From an uncultured Rubritalea sp. (lineage in GTDB: Bacteria > Verrucomicrobiota > Verrucomicrobiia > Verrucomicrobiales > Akkermansiaceae): a stretch of DNA of 24,707 nt. Under the pieces are notes generated by a model that made no database searches, had not been told where the DNA came from, and saw nothing but the letters and a program-made list of their open reading frames with translations. The DNA is taken from NCBI GenBank assembly GCA_937951395.1, contig CALFBV010000086.1, positions 1-24,707 of the forward strand, in the 5' to 3' direction. Below, piece by piece: positions 15,789-24,100 of the stretch (the first letter of the stretch is position 1; the number at the start of each line of letters is the position of its first letter). Position numbers and translations under genes: made by a program.

Positions 15789-16166
15789 TTACCTCTGGCT
15801 CAGCAGCTGTACCATTTCTGGATGGGCTGGGGAGAAATTCATCAGAAGCAGGCCCTCGTTACTATCACCGGGATCCAGCCCCACACGATAGACGAACGGC
15901 TGAGAGAAGCTTAGCTCGCCCACACCTTCTTGAGTAGTGATTTGCTCTAGAATACTCTGCTGTACCCGCGTTCCTGGACCGTAAACCTTAGTCAAGTCTC
16001 TATCAGTGACGAAGAGAGCATCGGTCAGACTTAGGTGCGGTTTGGAAGCGGGATTGACCTTAGATTTACAAAACTCAAACAGCCCAAAAGAGCTCAGCGC
16101 CGCGAGCGGTATAGCCAGCAATAGGATTTTCGGATTTATAACAGTGGATACCCGGAAGCTATTCAT
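15789..16166 (-). CDS. Hypothetical membrane-anchored or secreted protein
   Basis: A 125-residue protein of no family I recognise. One hydrophobic segment (about residues 13-31, ILLLAIPLAALSSFGLF) follows a short basic N-terminus, so it is probably an inner-membrane anchored or exported protein with about 90 residues outside. The soluble part contains DALFVTDRDLTKVYGPGTRV and FVYRVGLDPGDSNEGLLLMN, mixed alpha/beta in character. There are no catalytic signatures. It converges on the VOC gene and is divergent from the coiled-coil lipoprotein gene. The coding frame is clean and uses the ATG at 16166. Confidence 0.6.
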   Translation of the reverse strand: MNSFRVSTVINPKILLLAIPLAALSSFGLFEFCKSKVNPASKPHLSLTDALFVTDRDLTKVYGPGTRVQQSILEQITTQEGVGELSFSQPFVYRVGLDPGDSNEGLLLMNFSPAHPEMVQLLSQR

Positions 16167-16277
16167 AACAACTTATGTTAACACACCATGGAGATCAGAA
16201 AAAAGCACCTTATTTCTTCACTACAGGAAGCTCACTGCTCTGAATAAGAAAAAAACGATTTTTCTGGAATTTAGCTG

Positions 16278-16293
16278 TACGATACTTATCGTA
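16278..16293. promoter_or_regulatory. Operator-like inverted repeat upstream of the coiled-coil lipoprotein gene
   Basis: TACGATA and TATCGTA are perfect inverted repeats separated by CT. They end five bases before the ATG at 16299. The symmetry and position fit a repressor operator or a small RNA hairpin over the ribosome-binding region. There is no direct evidence of function. Confidence 0.35.
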
Positions 16294-16298
16294 AATGC

Positions 16299-17246
16299 AT
16301 GTCTGCAAAGTATATCATGTGCGTTCTTTTATCCTATCTCCTACTCTCATGTAAGGATAGCGGATCATCGAGTCAAAGCAAGATTGACATTGAAGCTCTA
16401 GAGAAATCGCGCGCTGAAAAATTACAAGCTCTGGCACAATTAGAAAAAGAGCAAGAAGAGGCTAAGCTGAAAGAGAAAGAGGCCGAACTAGCGGCAATAG
16501 AAGCAGCCGAAAAGTTGAAAGAGCTAGAGAAACTAAAAATGCAGCAAGAACTAGATAGGATCGCTGCAGAAAAAGAGACGAAAAGACTCGAAGAGATCAA
16601 GCAAAGACAAGCAGCACAGGAACGCGCTAGAGATCTGTATGTCGGCACTAAATATGATAGGTTAGAGCTGCTTAATGGTAAGATTCTTCAATCAGCTGTA
16701 GCTACTAAAGCATCTGCCGCCCAGATAACCTACATGCATAAAAACGGGGTCGCTAATGTCAAATACAGTAATTTACCTAAAGAGATAGCCGAAAAGTGCC
16801 GCTATGATCCTGAGCTAGAATTGATCGCTGCAGAAGAAAAAAAAGCCTTACAGAAGAAGATGCAGGAGGCGAGAAAGATAGCTGATGAAAACAAGCCAAA
16901 AGCCTCCAACTTCTCTACAGCCAAGAGAACAGTTAAACCCCAATCCCCAAAGAAAGTAGAAGAAGAGAAGAAAAAGGCAATAACACCCAGAGGCAGGTTA
17001 TCCGTGAAGGTCGTAGGTTACGGCAAAGGCGGCAAGACGATCAATGTGGAGGCGAGAGCTAATGTAGACGCTACTCTTTATCTGAATGATTTGCATGATT
17101 ATAGAAGGTATGTTTATGAAGTGAAGGCAGGTGTCACCTATAGTCATGTCTGGCGGAGAGTTAGCACCACATATGAAGCAAAACTAGTTTCTAAATCAGG
17201 CAAAGTGTTAGATGTAGAATCTGACAAAAGAAAATCTGGCCTCTAG
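16299..17246 (+). CDS. Coiled-coil lipoprotein with SHD1-like module, function unknown
   Basis: A 315-residue predicted lipoprotein. The signal peptide has a hydrophobic core at about 6-16 and ends in L-L-S-C18. Residues about 28-112 are a long, highly charged coiled coil of Glu, Lys, Ala and Leu. Residues about 113-172 (YVGTKYDRLELLNGKILQ, ITYMHKNGVANVKYSNLP, EIAEKCRYDPE) match a small beta module I know from many planctomycete and verrucomicrobial exported proteins (SHD1-like). A second Lys/Glu-rich stretch (173-230) and a C-terminal beta domain (about 232-305, LSVKVVGYGKGGKTINVEA) follow. The function is unknown. It may be a periplasmic structural or envelope-attached protein. The stop codon lies in a hairpin shared with the convergent strand. 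Confidence 0.75.
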   Translation: MSAKYIMCVLLSYLLLSCKDSGSSSQSKIDIEALEKSRAEKLQALAQLEKEQEEAKLKEKEAELAAIEAAEKLKELEKLKMQQELDRIAAEKETKRLEEIKQRQAAQERARDLYVGTKYDRLELLNGKILQSAVATKASAAQITYMHKNGVANVKYSNLPKEIAEKCRYDPELELIAAEEKKALQKKMQEARKIADENKPKASNFSTAKRTVKPQSPKKVEEEKKKAITPRGRLSVKVVGYGKGGKTINVEARANVDATLYLNDLHDYRRYVYEVKAGVTYSHVWRRVSTTYEAKLVSKSGKVLDVESDKRKSGL

Positions 17247-17265
17247 CAGATAGAATACTATCTGC
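17246..17265. terminator. Hairpin joining two convergent stop codons (possible weak bidirectional terminator)
   Basis: GCAGATAG and CTATCTGC form a perfect 8-bp stem with the loop AATA. It begins at the last base of the coiled-coil lipoprotein stop and contains the TAG of the small reverse-strand frame at 17258-17260. No T-tract follows on either side, so factor-independent termination would be weak. Confidence 0.35.
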
Positions 17266-17502
17266 ACGAACACCATGAAGTTCTCGCCAAGGGAAATTTT
17301 TTCGGTTCTCTCCTGGCGTAGTCCCCTGTATTCATTTGAGCTATCGACTGAGCTTCGGTTATTTTATGGAGCGTCTTGATGGGTAGGTCTGGTTCTTTTT
17401 CAGACTCAGCTTGACTGACTTGACGATTCATATGAAACGCTCCACTAATGGCTACTAATAAAACTAGAAGTAAAGTAAATGGTATCGTTTAAGTGAAGGC
17501 AT
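17258..17502 (-). pseudogene. Small single-pass membrane protein after pheT, interrupted by one missing base
   Basis: Seven bases after the pheT stop, an ATG at 17502 opens MPSLK and then goes out of frame and stops. Adding one A to the three-A run at 17488-17490 (T-run on +) joins it to a long open frame. That frame begins TIPFTLLLVLLVAISGAFH, a convincing transmembrane helix, and continues through a charged tail (ESEKEPDLPIKTLHKI) to TAG at 17258-17260, giving about 81 residues. The long frame has no ATG, GTG or TTG before its helix, so it needs either the frameshift or an unusual start. I know no family. Placement suggests the last gene of the uvrC-pheT operon. A sequencing error would make it an intact gene. 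Confidence 0.5.
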
Positions 17503-17509
17503 GCTTAAA

Positions 17510-19915
17510 TTATCTGTAACTTACCTGGAGGCTTTTCTCTAGGTGAGCTAGGAGATTCTGGTGAGCTGCATCCACCTCTTTTGACTTGAGGGTCTTCTGT
17601 GGTGAGCGGTAATGGAAATTGTAAGCAATGGATTTTTTGTCGGTTGCCAATTTCTCACCGGTAGGATCCATGAAGACATCGAAGCAATGATAGCTCACAA
17701 GGAGTGACTCGTTGTGCTTCTTAATGGCTTGCTCGACTTGGGCATTTGTAAGAGTGACGGGAGCCTCCATGGCGGCATCTCTGCTAGAGCCCGGGAACTG
17801 GGGGAGTTCACTGACTTTCTTTTCTCCGGTGTTGAGTTGTTGGAGTTTTTTGATGTCTAGCTCGGCTACGTAAATCGGTGAATTTGAACCTAGCTGACGA
17901 CAGCGTGACGGACTGAGCTGAGCGAATACTCCGCATGGCTTATCATCAGCTAACACATCTGCTGAGAGAACAAAACCATCACGGTCGCGTGGCTTGAGCT
18001 GTATAGCTGAGCTAGGCAGTAGTGCTGAAACTATAGCTTTAAGATCGAAGAGATCGCTGATGCTCGGCTTTGTATTTGCCCAGTTAGCTGGTGCATTTTC
18101 GCCTGAGATGAGGATGGCTAGTGATTCTGCTTCGAGATCTTTTGCCTTACCTCCGCCAGCATTGCGGAACTGCTTTCCTATTTCAAAGAAGCGCAGAGAT
18201 TTCGCACCTTGGCGGATATTTCTAGCCGCTGTAGCTACCAATCCTGGCACGAGGCTCGGACGCATAATGGCGTGGTCTTCGCTGAGCGGAAGTTTCACCT
18301 GGATGATGTCTCCATCAATGAGCGGCCTGAGTGGTAGTGCGTCAGAAATTTTAGCAATGGTGTTCTCAGTGGCGTCATGGGCAATGAGCTTCATAGTCTG
18401 GGTCTCATACAAACCGAATGATGCCAGCTGCTTCTTGACTGATAATTGATAGTCGTACGCCAGATCCACATCGCTCTCCGAAACGTAGGCTCCACCGAAA
18501 CGTGAGGTAACTTTGTCCAGCCCGTGAACACGCGCTATCTCCTCAACGAGGTCGATGTGGCGAGTGAGATCTAGACGGAAATGCGGGACTTTCCACATAT
18601 TCGTCTTGAGCTCTGTTAGACCAAGCTTAGTGAGGATGAGCTTGGCATCATCGAGTGAAATACTACCACCCATAAGCTGATCCAGCTTTGCTATATCTAG
18701 CTTCACTGGCTCCACCAAATTCGGTGCTTCACCAGCTGTTAGGGTCTGGCTAGAGATCTCACCGCCGGCTATTTCAGCGATGAGTTTGGCAGCATAAACA
18801 GAGGCAGTTAGAACATTTTGTGAGTTTGAGCCACGCTCGAACCTGTAAGAAGAATCTGAGGTAAGTGCTGTGCGGCGCGATGTTCTACGGATGAATGATG
18901 GTGTGAAATAGGCTGACTCTAAGATGATATCTGTAGTCGTTTCAGTGACTCCGCTATCAGCACCACCCATGATACCTGCAAGGGCCAGCGCGCTGCCTGA
19001 TGCGTCTGAAATGAGGAGATCGTCTTCTGTTAGAGTATGTTCTTCTCCAGTGAGGGCTGTGAATTTCTCACCATCTTTAGCGAGGCGGATGTCTAGCTTC
19101 TGATCCACTTTAGCCGCATCGAACGCATGAAGCGGATGACCTAGCTCATGGAGCACGTAGTTAGTGATGTCCACGATGTTATTAATAGGACGCAGACCGA
19201 TGGATTCTAACTTAGTCTTCAGCCAAGCAGGACTCTCGGTCACCTTTACATTAGAAATTTTCACCGCTGAGTAGAACGGGCATCGCTCAGGAGCAGAGAG
19301 CGAAATGAAGCTGAGGAATTCCTTAGAGTCACAAATCGGGTAAGTGTGAAGTTTTCTTTCGATGCCTGTTAGAGCCGCTAGCTCCCGCGCCATTCCCGTG
19401 TGGCTGAGGAGGTCTGGTCTATTAGGAGTAACTTCCACTTCGATGATCGTGTCTGATTCCACCATTTCTTTAAGTTGTGTGCCAATGACCGCATCTTCGG
19501 GTAGGATAAGTAGACCGTCGACTTCATCGACCATGCCAATTTCACTGGCTCCACAAAGCATTCCCTTAGATTCTACACCACGGAGTTTTCCATCCTTGAT
19601 GACAAAACCGCCACCGAGATCTGCACCGGGAAGTGCACAAGGCACCTTATCTCCAATCTTGTAATTCTGCGCACCACAAACGATCTGGCGCAAACTCCCC
19701 TCGCCAGCATCCACCTGACAGACCTTAAGACGATCCGCATCAGGGTGCTGCACCGCTTCCTTGATCTGCGCCACGACTACCAGCTCAGTGCTGAGACCTT
19801 GCTGCTGGATGCCCTCTACTTCCACACCTGCAAAGGTAAGCAAATCATCGATTTCTTGGATAGAGTGATTGCTTAGATCGAGATGGTCGTTGAGCCAGTT
19901 GAGTGAGACGTTCAT
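17510..19915 (-). CDS. pheT: Phenylalanine--tRNA ligase beta subunit
   Basis: An 801-residue subunit of the (alpha-beta)2 enzyme that charges tRNA-Phe. Domains in order: N-terminal MNVSLNWLNDHLDL; EMAP-type tRNA-binding domain (about 40-150, HPDADRLKVCQVD, GSLRQIVCGAQNY); B3/B4 editing domain (about 190-380); B5 domain (about 400-480, ending DLVEEIARVHGLDKV); catalytic-like core; and the FDX-ACB anticodon-binding domain at the C-terminus (KKSIAYNFHYRSPQKTLKSKEVD, given in part). Length is normal for a bacterial PheT. I chose ATG 19915, where the family starts; the upstream 24 codons are not conserved. pheS, usually immediately upstream, is absent; uvrC takes that place. Confidence 0.95.
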   Translation of the reverse strand: MNVSLNWLNDHLDLSNHSIQEIDDLLTFAGVEVEGIQQQGLSTELVVVAQIKEAVQHPDADRLKVCQVDAGEGSLRQIVCGAQNYKIGDKVPCALPGADLGGGFVIKDGKLRGVESKGMLCGASEIGMVDEVDGLLILPEDAVIGTQLKEMVESDTIIEVEVTPNRPDLLSHTGMARELAALTGIERKLHTYPICDSKEFLSFISLSAPERCPFYSAVKISNVKVTESPAWLKTKLESIGLRPINNIVDITNYVLHELGHPLHAFDAAKVDQKLDIRLAKDGEKFTALTGEEHTLTEDDLLISDASGSALALAGIMGGADSGVTETTTDIILESAYFTPSFIRRTSRRTALTSDSSYRFERGSNSQNVLTASVYAAKLIAEIAGGEISSQTLTAGEAPNLVEPVKLDIAKLDQLMGGSISLDDAKLILTKLGLTELKTNMWKVPHFRLDLTRHIDLVEEIARVHGLDKVTSRFGGAYVSESDVDLAYDYQLSVKKQLASFGLYETQTMKLIAHDATENTIAKISDALPLRPLIDGDIIQVKLPLSEDHAIMRPSLVPGLVATAARNIRQGAKSLRFFEIGKQFRNAGGGKAKDLEAESLAILISGENAPANWANTKPSISDLFDLKAIVSALLPSSAIQLKPRDRDGFVLSADVLADDKPCGVFAQLSPSRCRQLGSNSPIYVAELDIKKLQQLNTGEKKVSELPQFPGSSRDAAMEAPVTLTNAQVEQAIKKHNESLLVSYHCFDVFMDPTGEKLATDKKSIAYNFHYRSPQKTLKSKEVDAAHQNLLAHLEKSLQVSYR

Positions 19916-20017
19916 GGTGCTATAGATTAGTGGTAAAGTGGTTAAATTTTGCTGGCTCTTGATTGCCGACATCAGTGAAAAAGTCAAGAGCCTTCCACTC
20001 CTACACTCAGCTCCAAT

Positions 20018-21571
20018 TTAATGCAAATAATGGATAATCTTCTCTGCTGTGAGCGGGCCTATTCCTGGGGTGGATTGGATTTGTTCTTGGGTAGCTTTCT
20101 TGATTTTGGCTAGTGATCCAAATTTTTTCATGAGGGCATTCTTTCGGGCTTCGGTCATGCCGGGGCAGTCATCCAGGAGGCTTTCTCGCATGCGTTTTTT
20201 GAGGAGGAGTTCGTTGTAGAGATTTGCGTAGCGGTGGGCTTCATCGCGGATGCGCTGCATGAGCTTGAGCGCGCCTTGGTTGTGGTCGATGCGCAATGGC
20301 TTGCTGTTTCCGGGGAAGAAAATTTCCTCTCGCTGCTTAGCTAGGCCGATGATGGGTAGGTTATGCAAACCTAGTTTTCTAAGCTCCTTATATGCGGCTG
20401 AGAGCTGACCTTTTCCACCGTCCACTATGACTAGGTCTGGTAATGCGATGGGGCTACTTCCATCTTCTCGCAGTCGGTAAAGCGCTTCTGTTAGATCTTC
20501 TTGAGAATTTTCAACCTCAGGATTTACCTTCATACTTTCAGAGGCAATACGCATATATCTGCGCCTCACCACCTCTGCCATGGAGGCGAAATCATCCTGT
20601 CCTTCTACGGTCTTGATGCGATAGCGGCGGTAGTTAGAGTTATCCGGCGCACCATTGAGAAACCGCACCATAGACGCCACGCTGTGGGTGGATGAGACGT
20701 TTGAAATATCGAAACACTCCATGATCCCGGGCGGCCTTGGGAGTCTGAGATAGTCTGCTAGCTCGGCGAGATCTTCTACGGGGAGGACGGTGGTGGGGAT
20801 GGATTTCGTGTGGGCGAACTGACGTGCTTTAATCGTCGTTTTCTCTAGATTATCTATGACATCTCGCAGCTCAGCCGCTTTCTCGAAATCTAGATCTGCG
20901 GAAGCTTGCTCCATTTGCCGCTTAAGCTGATTCACTCTATCTCGCCTGCCTTTTCCTGAGAGAAGATCACAAGCGTCTTTCACCCGTTCATGGTATTCCT
21001 CGGTAGAAATTTCACCCACATACTGCGCTCCGTAACGGCGGTTTAGGACTTCCCCCACCTGCTTGTAGGCGGGGTCGCCTTCGGATTTTGGAGCTTGGGT
21101 CCAGATACCAAATTCTTTGTTGATCCAGTCCAGAGTCGTGATCAGTGCACTGCCATGGACGAAGGGACCGAAGTATTTATAGCCATCATTTCTGCGAATG
21201 CGGCAGAGCTTGAAGATGGGGTATTTTGCACCTAGATCTATCTTTACTAGGAAGTATCTTTTATCATCCTTGAGCGCGATGTTATAGCGCGGGCGATATT
21301 GCTTGATGAGCTTTTCCTCTAAAATGAGTGCTTCCTCTTCATTACGCACCGTGTGTGTCTCGAAATCCCAGATAGAATCTAGTAGCGCACGGGTCTTAAT
21401 GTCCGCCCGTTTCTTACGCGATGGCAGGAAATACGAGCCTAATCTTTTACGAAGTACTTTGGCCTTTCCCACATATATTACGTGCCCCAGCCTGTCCCGC
21501 ATGATGTAGACACCCGGCTTTAGCGGCACCGTGTGCATCCTCGCGCGGAGCTCTGGAAGTTTGGACGACAT
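20018..21571 (-). CDS. uvrC: Excinuclease ABC subunit C, compact form lacking the Fe-S cysteine cluster
   Basis: A 517-residue nucleotide-excision-repair nuclease that cuts on both sides of a DNA lesion after UvrAB. The GIY-YIG domain (about 13-97) has GVYIMRD (20-26) and VIYVGKAKVLRKRLGSY. The UVR helices (about 214-247) contain DLDFEKAAELRD. The RNase H-like nuclease has ECFDIS (285-290), VIVDGGKGQL (381-390) and RDEAHRYA (442-449), so both active sites look intact. Tandem helix-hairpin-helix motifs end it. Two oddities are visible: no cysteines where most UvrC proteins have a four-Cys cluster (about 154-185), and only about 36 residues between UVR and ECFDIS, where E. coli-type proteins have roughly 100 more. 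It starts 10 bp after the nitroreductase stop and is transcribed towards pheT. Confidence 0.93.
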   Translation of the reverse strand: MSSKLPELRARMHTVPLKPGVYIMRDRLGHVIYVGKAKVLRKRLGSYFLPSRKKRADIKTRALLDSIWDFETHTVRNEEEALILEEKLIKQYRPRYNIALKDDKRYFLVKIDLGAKYPIFKLCRIRRNDGYKYFGPFVHGSALITTLDWINKEFGIWTQAPKSEGDPAYKQVGEVLNRRYGAQYVGEISTEEYHERVKDACDLLSGKGRRDRVNQLKRQMEQASADLDFEKAAELRDVIDNLEKTTIKARQFAHTKSIPTTVLPVEDLAELADYLRLPRPPGIMECFDISNVSSTHSVASMVRFLNGAPDNSNYRRYRIKTVEGQDDFASMAEVVRRRYMRIASESMKVNPEVENSQEDLTEALYRLREDGSSPIALPDLVIVDGGKGQLSAAYKELRKLGLHNLPIIGLAKQREEIFFPGNSKPLRIDHNQGALKLMQRIRDEAHRYANLYNELLLKKRMRESLLDDCPGMTEARKNALMKKFGSLAKIKKATQEQIQSTPGIGPLTAEKIIHYLH

Positions 21572-21581
21572 TTTTTCTAGA

Positions 21582-22166
21582 CTATTTCCAGACCACTTTA
21601 TCCATAGCTGGTTTTCTGCTGCTGACCGGCCATGGTTTGCCCTCCTTTGGCCATCCTACGTAGAGTAAACCTAAGCATTTATCATCATCACCGAGATTTA
21701 AATATTCTGCGAAATTCTCACCTGAAGCCGCAGCCGGTGAAGACCAGAACATCCCAAGGCCTGCTGACGCTGACGCGAGATGCATATTCTGCACAGCACA
21801 GGCCACTGCCTCAATTTCCTCGATTACCGGGATCTTTGGTAGATCCCCTCGCTTCATCACGATAGCCATCACCGCATGAGCATAGAGTGGGTTCAGTCCC
21901 ATTTTCTCATACTTCTCAGGCTTAAATTCTGCCTCTGGAGTATCCACTTTATAAGCTTCTTGTAGCGCTCCCGCGAGATGCTTTCTACTCTCGCCACGAA
22001 AAATAGTAAATCTCCAAGGCTCAGTATGCCCATGACTAGGTGCCCAGTTCGCACATTCGATAAGCGTCCGCCACATGCCATCAGTAATCTCCTTCTCAGA
22101 GTCCATGTCTACTGGCTTTATACTACGGCGATGCGCTATCAATGAGGCTGTTTCTGAAATATTCAT
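21582..22166 (-). CDS. Nitroreductase family flavoprotein (YdjA-like)
   Basis: A 194-residue FMN-dependent oxidoreductase of the small nitroreductase group; the physiological substrate is unknown. The N-terminal RRSIKPVD segment (about 13-20), WAPSHGHTEPWRF (41-53; FMN-contact region, with the 'apsxxnxqPwrf' family pattern), a central VACAVQNMHLASASAGLGMFW helix (given in part) and LGLLYVGWPKEGKP near the end are characteristic. The family usually forms homodimers. I chose ATG 22166 (MNISETASLIAHRRS); an in-frame upstream start at 22190 adds eight residues. It is the first gene of a reverse-strand run continuing into uvrC after 10 bp, an arrangement that suggests co-transcription but no known shared role. 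Confidence 0.88.
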   Translation of the reverse strand: MNISETASLIAHRRSIKPVDMDSEKEITDGMWRTLIECANWAPSHGHTEPWRFTIFRGESRKHLAGALQEAYKVDTPEAEFKPEKYEKMGLNPLYAHAVMAIVMKRGDLPKIPVIEEIEAVACAVQNMHLASASAGLGMFWSSPAAASGENFAEYLNLGDDDKCLGLLYVGWPKEGKPWPVSSRKPAMDKVVWK

Positions 22167-22308
22167 ACAATACTCATATAGTCGCCCCAAGCGAGCGTCA
22201 AGCCCCAGACCTATCCCATACTTCTAACCATACTTAGTTAAGTTAAACTAGCTCATTTTTTTCAAGAACATCGCATCAATTCCCTTGCTAAATCACTACC
22301 AGTAGGTT

Positions 22309-22388
22309 AAGCCCGCGCGCGCTTGTTTTTAGCCGCCGCAAAAAAACGAAAAGTACTGGCAAGCGAGGACCCTAAATGCGACGGGCTT
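22309..22388 (+). promoter_or_regulatory. Structured 5' leader of rpsB-tsf
   Basis: Nested inverted repeats lie in the 271-bp space before rpsB. AAGCCCG (22309-22315) pairs with CGGGCTT (22382-22388). Inside it, CGCTTG (22320-22325) pairs with CAAGCG (22360-22365), and a further T-run/A-run pairing closes the GC-rich loop AGCCGCCGC. The outer stem ends in TTTT. Known: rpsB operons in other phyla are autoregulated by S2 binding to their leaders. A comparable role here is inferred from position and structure. Confidence 0.45.
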
Positions 22389-22437
22389 TTCACCCTAAAT
22401 ACAGCTTATCTGAATCAAGGTAAGCGATTTAAACAAA

Positions 22438-23121
22438 ATGATTAACGAACTAATTAAAGAGATGGTTGACGCTGGAGTTCATTACGGACACCAGACGCGC
22501 AAATGGAACCCAAAGATGAAGCCTTACCTCATGAAGGACAAAGGTGGAATTTACATCATCGACCTAGAGAAAACTGTGCAGTGCCTCGATAAAGCGAGCA
22601 ACTACCTCACAGAACTCGCTGGCAAAGGCAAGAAGATCCTCTTCGTAGGATGCAAACGCCAAGCTCAAAACGCAGTGAAAGAAGCAGCTGGAGCAGCTGG
22701 CCAATACTACGTGAATCATCGCTGGCTCGGTGGCACTCTTACTAACCTTACTACGATCCGCAGATCTGTAGAGCGTCTCAAATATCTTGAAGACATCGAG
22801 AAGTCTGCTGAATTCAAGGCAATGTCTAAGAAAGAACTCGCCGCACTCGGACGTGAGCGTACTAAGCTTTTCCGTAACCTTGACGGTATCCGCGACATGG
22901 AGAAGCTCCCAGACGCTATTGTCATCGTTGATTCTGCTCGTGAGACTATCGCAGTAGCAGAAGCTCGCCGTCTTAACATCCCAGTGATTGCTATCGTTGA
23001 CTCAAATGCTGACCCAGCAAAAGTTGACTACCCAATCCCAGGAAACGACGACGCTATCCGCTCAATCCGCATCATCCTACAAAACCTCGTAGATTCTATC
23101 GTGGTTGCTTCTAAAGGATAG
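22438..23121 (+). CDS. rpsB: 30S ribosomal protein S2
   Basis: A 227-residue small-subunit protein. The conserved N-terminal segment [23 protein letters not shown] (given in part), the IYIIDLEKT strand, [26 protein letters not shown] and the C-terminal [22 protein letters not shown] and [13 protein letters not shown] cover the full family. ATG 22438 gives the usual start. It follows a structured leader and precedes tsf by 31 bp, the standard rpsB-tsf pair. Confidence 0.97.
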   Translation: MINELIKEMVDAGVHYGHQTRKWNPKMKPYLMKDKGGIYIIDLEKTVQCLDKASNYLTELAGKGKKILFVGCKRQAQNAVKEAAGAAGQYYVNHRWLGGTLTNLTTIRRSVERLKYLEDIEKSAEFKAMSKKELAALGRERTKLFRNLDGIRDMEKLPDAIVIVDSARETIAVAEARRLNIPVIAIVDSNADPAKVDYPIPGNDDAIRSIRIILQNLVDSIVVASKG

Positions 23122-23152
23122 TTCAGACTAACATTTATTATACATTTAAGAT

Positions 23153-24016
23153 ATGGCTATTACAGCAAAGGCAGTATCAGAACTGCGTAAACAAACAAGT
23201 GCAGGCATGATGGCCTGTAAGAAGGCTCTAACAGAAACTAACGGTGACTTCGATGCCGCTGCTAAACTCCTCCGCGAAAAGGGAGAGGCCAAGCGTGGTG
23301 ATCGTGCAGACCGTGAGACATCTGAAGGCATCGTAGCTGCTCACGTAGCAGAATGCGGTAACTCAGGCATCCTTGCGGTGGTAAACTGTGAGACTGACTT
23401 CGTTGCTAAGAACGATGCATTCCAGGCATGGGTAGCTGAGCTGCTCGGAGCGATCGCAACCAGCGGTGCAGCTACAGCAGAAGACGCGCAATCAGTCCCA
23501 TTCGGTGAAGGCACAGTAGAGAACGCACTCGGAGCTAAGTTCGCAGAACTCGGTGAAGTGATCAAAATCTCTAGCCTCTCACGTTTCGAAGTTTCAGGAA
23601 CAGGAGCAGTCGCATCATACATCCACATGGGTGGCAAGGTCGGCGTTCTTCTAGAAGTAGCAGCAGAAAATGCAGCTACCACTTCTAGCGATGACTTCGC
23701 AACACTACTGAGAGACATCACACTTCACATCGCTGCTGCTAACCCAGCTGGTCTATCACGTGATGACATAGATGCCTCTGTAGTAGAAGAAGAGAACGAA
23801 ATCAACCGCAAGCAACTTCTTGCTGACGGTAAGCCAGAGGCAATCATCGACAAGATCCTCATCGGTAAGATCAACAAGTTCTACAGCGAGCAAGTTCTCA
23901 CTGAGCAAGCATTTGTAAAAGATCCAGACATCAGCATCGCGAAACTCCTCGCAGCTAAAGGCAAGGACCTAGGTGACACAATCACCATCACACGCTACGA
24001 GAGATTCGGAATCTAA
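23153..24016 (+). CDS. tsf: Translation elongation factor Ts
   Basis: A 287-residue guanine-nucleotide exchange factor for EF-Tu. The UBA-like N-terminus (AVSELRKQTSAGMMACKKAL) with the TGAGMMDCKKAL-like motif, the conserved NCETDFVAKND, the dimerisation region, and a C-terminal section (LAAKGKDLGDTITITRYERF) match the family over its normal length. The Thr usually found in 'R..TGAGMMDCK' is conserved as T-S-A-G-M-M-A-C-K. Co-transcribed with rpsB and closed by a strong terminator. Confidence 0.97.
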   Translation: MAITAKAVSELRKQTSAGMMACKKALTETNGDFDAAAKLLREKGEAKRGDRADRETSEGIVAAHVAECGNSGILAVVNCETDFVAKNDAFQAWVAELLGAIATSGAATAEDAQSVPFGEGTVENALGAKFAELGEVIKISSLSRFEVSGTGAVASYIHMGGKVGVLLEVAAENAATTSSDDFATLLRDITLHIAAANPAGLSRDDIDASVVEEENEINRKQLLADGKPEAIIDKILIGKINKFYSEQVLTEQAFVKDPDISIAKLLAAKGKDLGDTITITRYERFGI

Positions 24017-24038
24017 TTTCTCAGTAACAGCATATTTC

Positions 24039-24074
24039 AAAGCCTTTATCCGAGCGTCGGATAAAGGCTTTTTT
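24039..24074 (+). terminator. Intrinsic terminator of rpsB-tsf
   Basis: AAAGCCTTTATCCGA pairs perfectly with TCGGATAAAGGCTTT (15 bp) around a GCG loop and runs into six T. It begins 22 bp after the tsf stop. Confidence 0.93.
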
Positions 24075-24100
24075 GTGCCTTGAAGCAAACTACTTCGGCT

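Noticed and set aside
16006..16401. Forward frame overlapping the start of the coiled-coil lipoprotein
   Set aside because: Runs antisense to the 125-residue gene and then through the lipoprotein start in another frame; no domain seen.
22191..22308. A promoter for rpsB
   Set aside because: AT-rich, but no pair of -35 and -10 boxes with acceptable spacing could be picked by eye.
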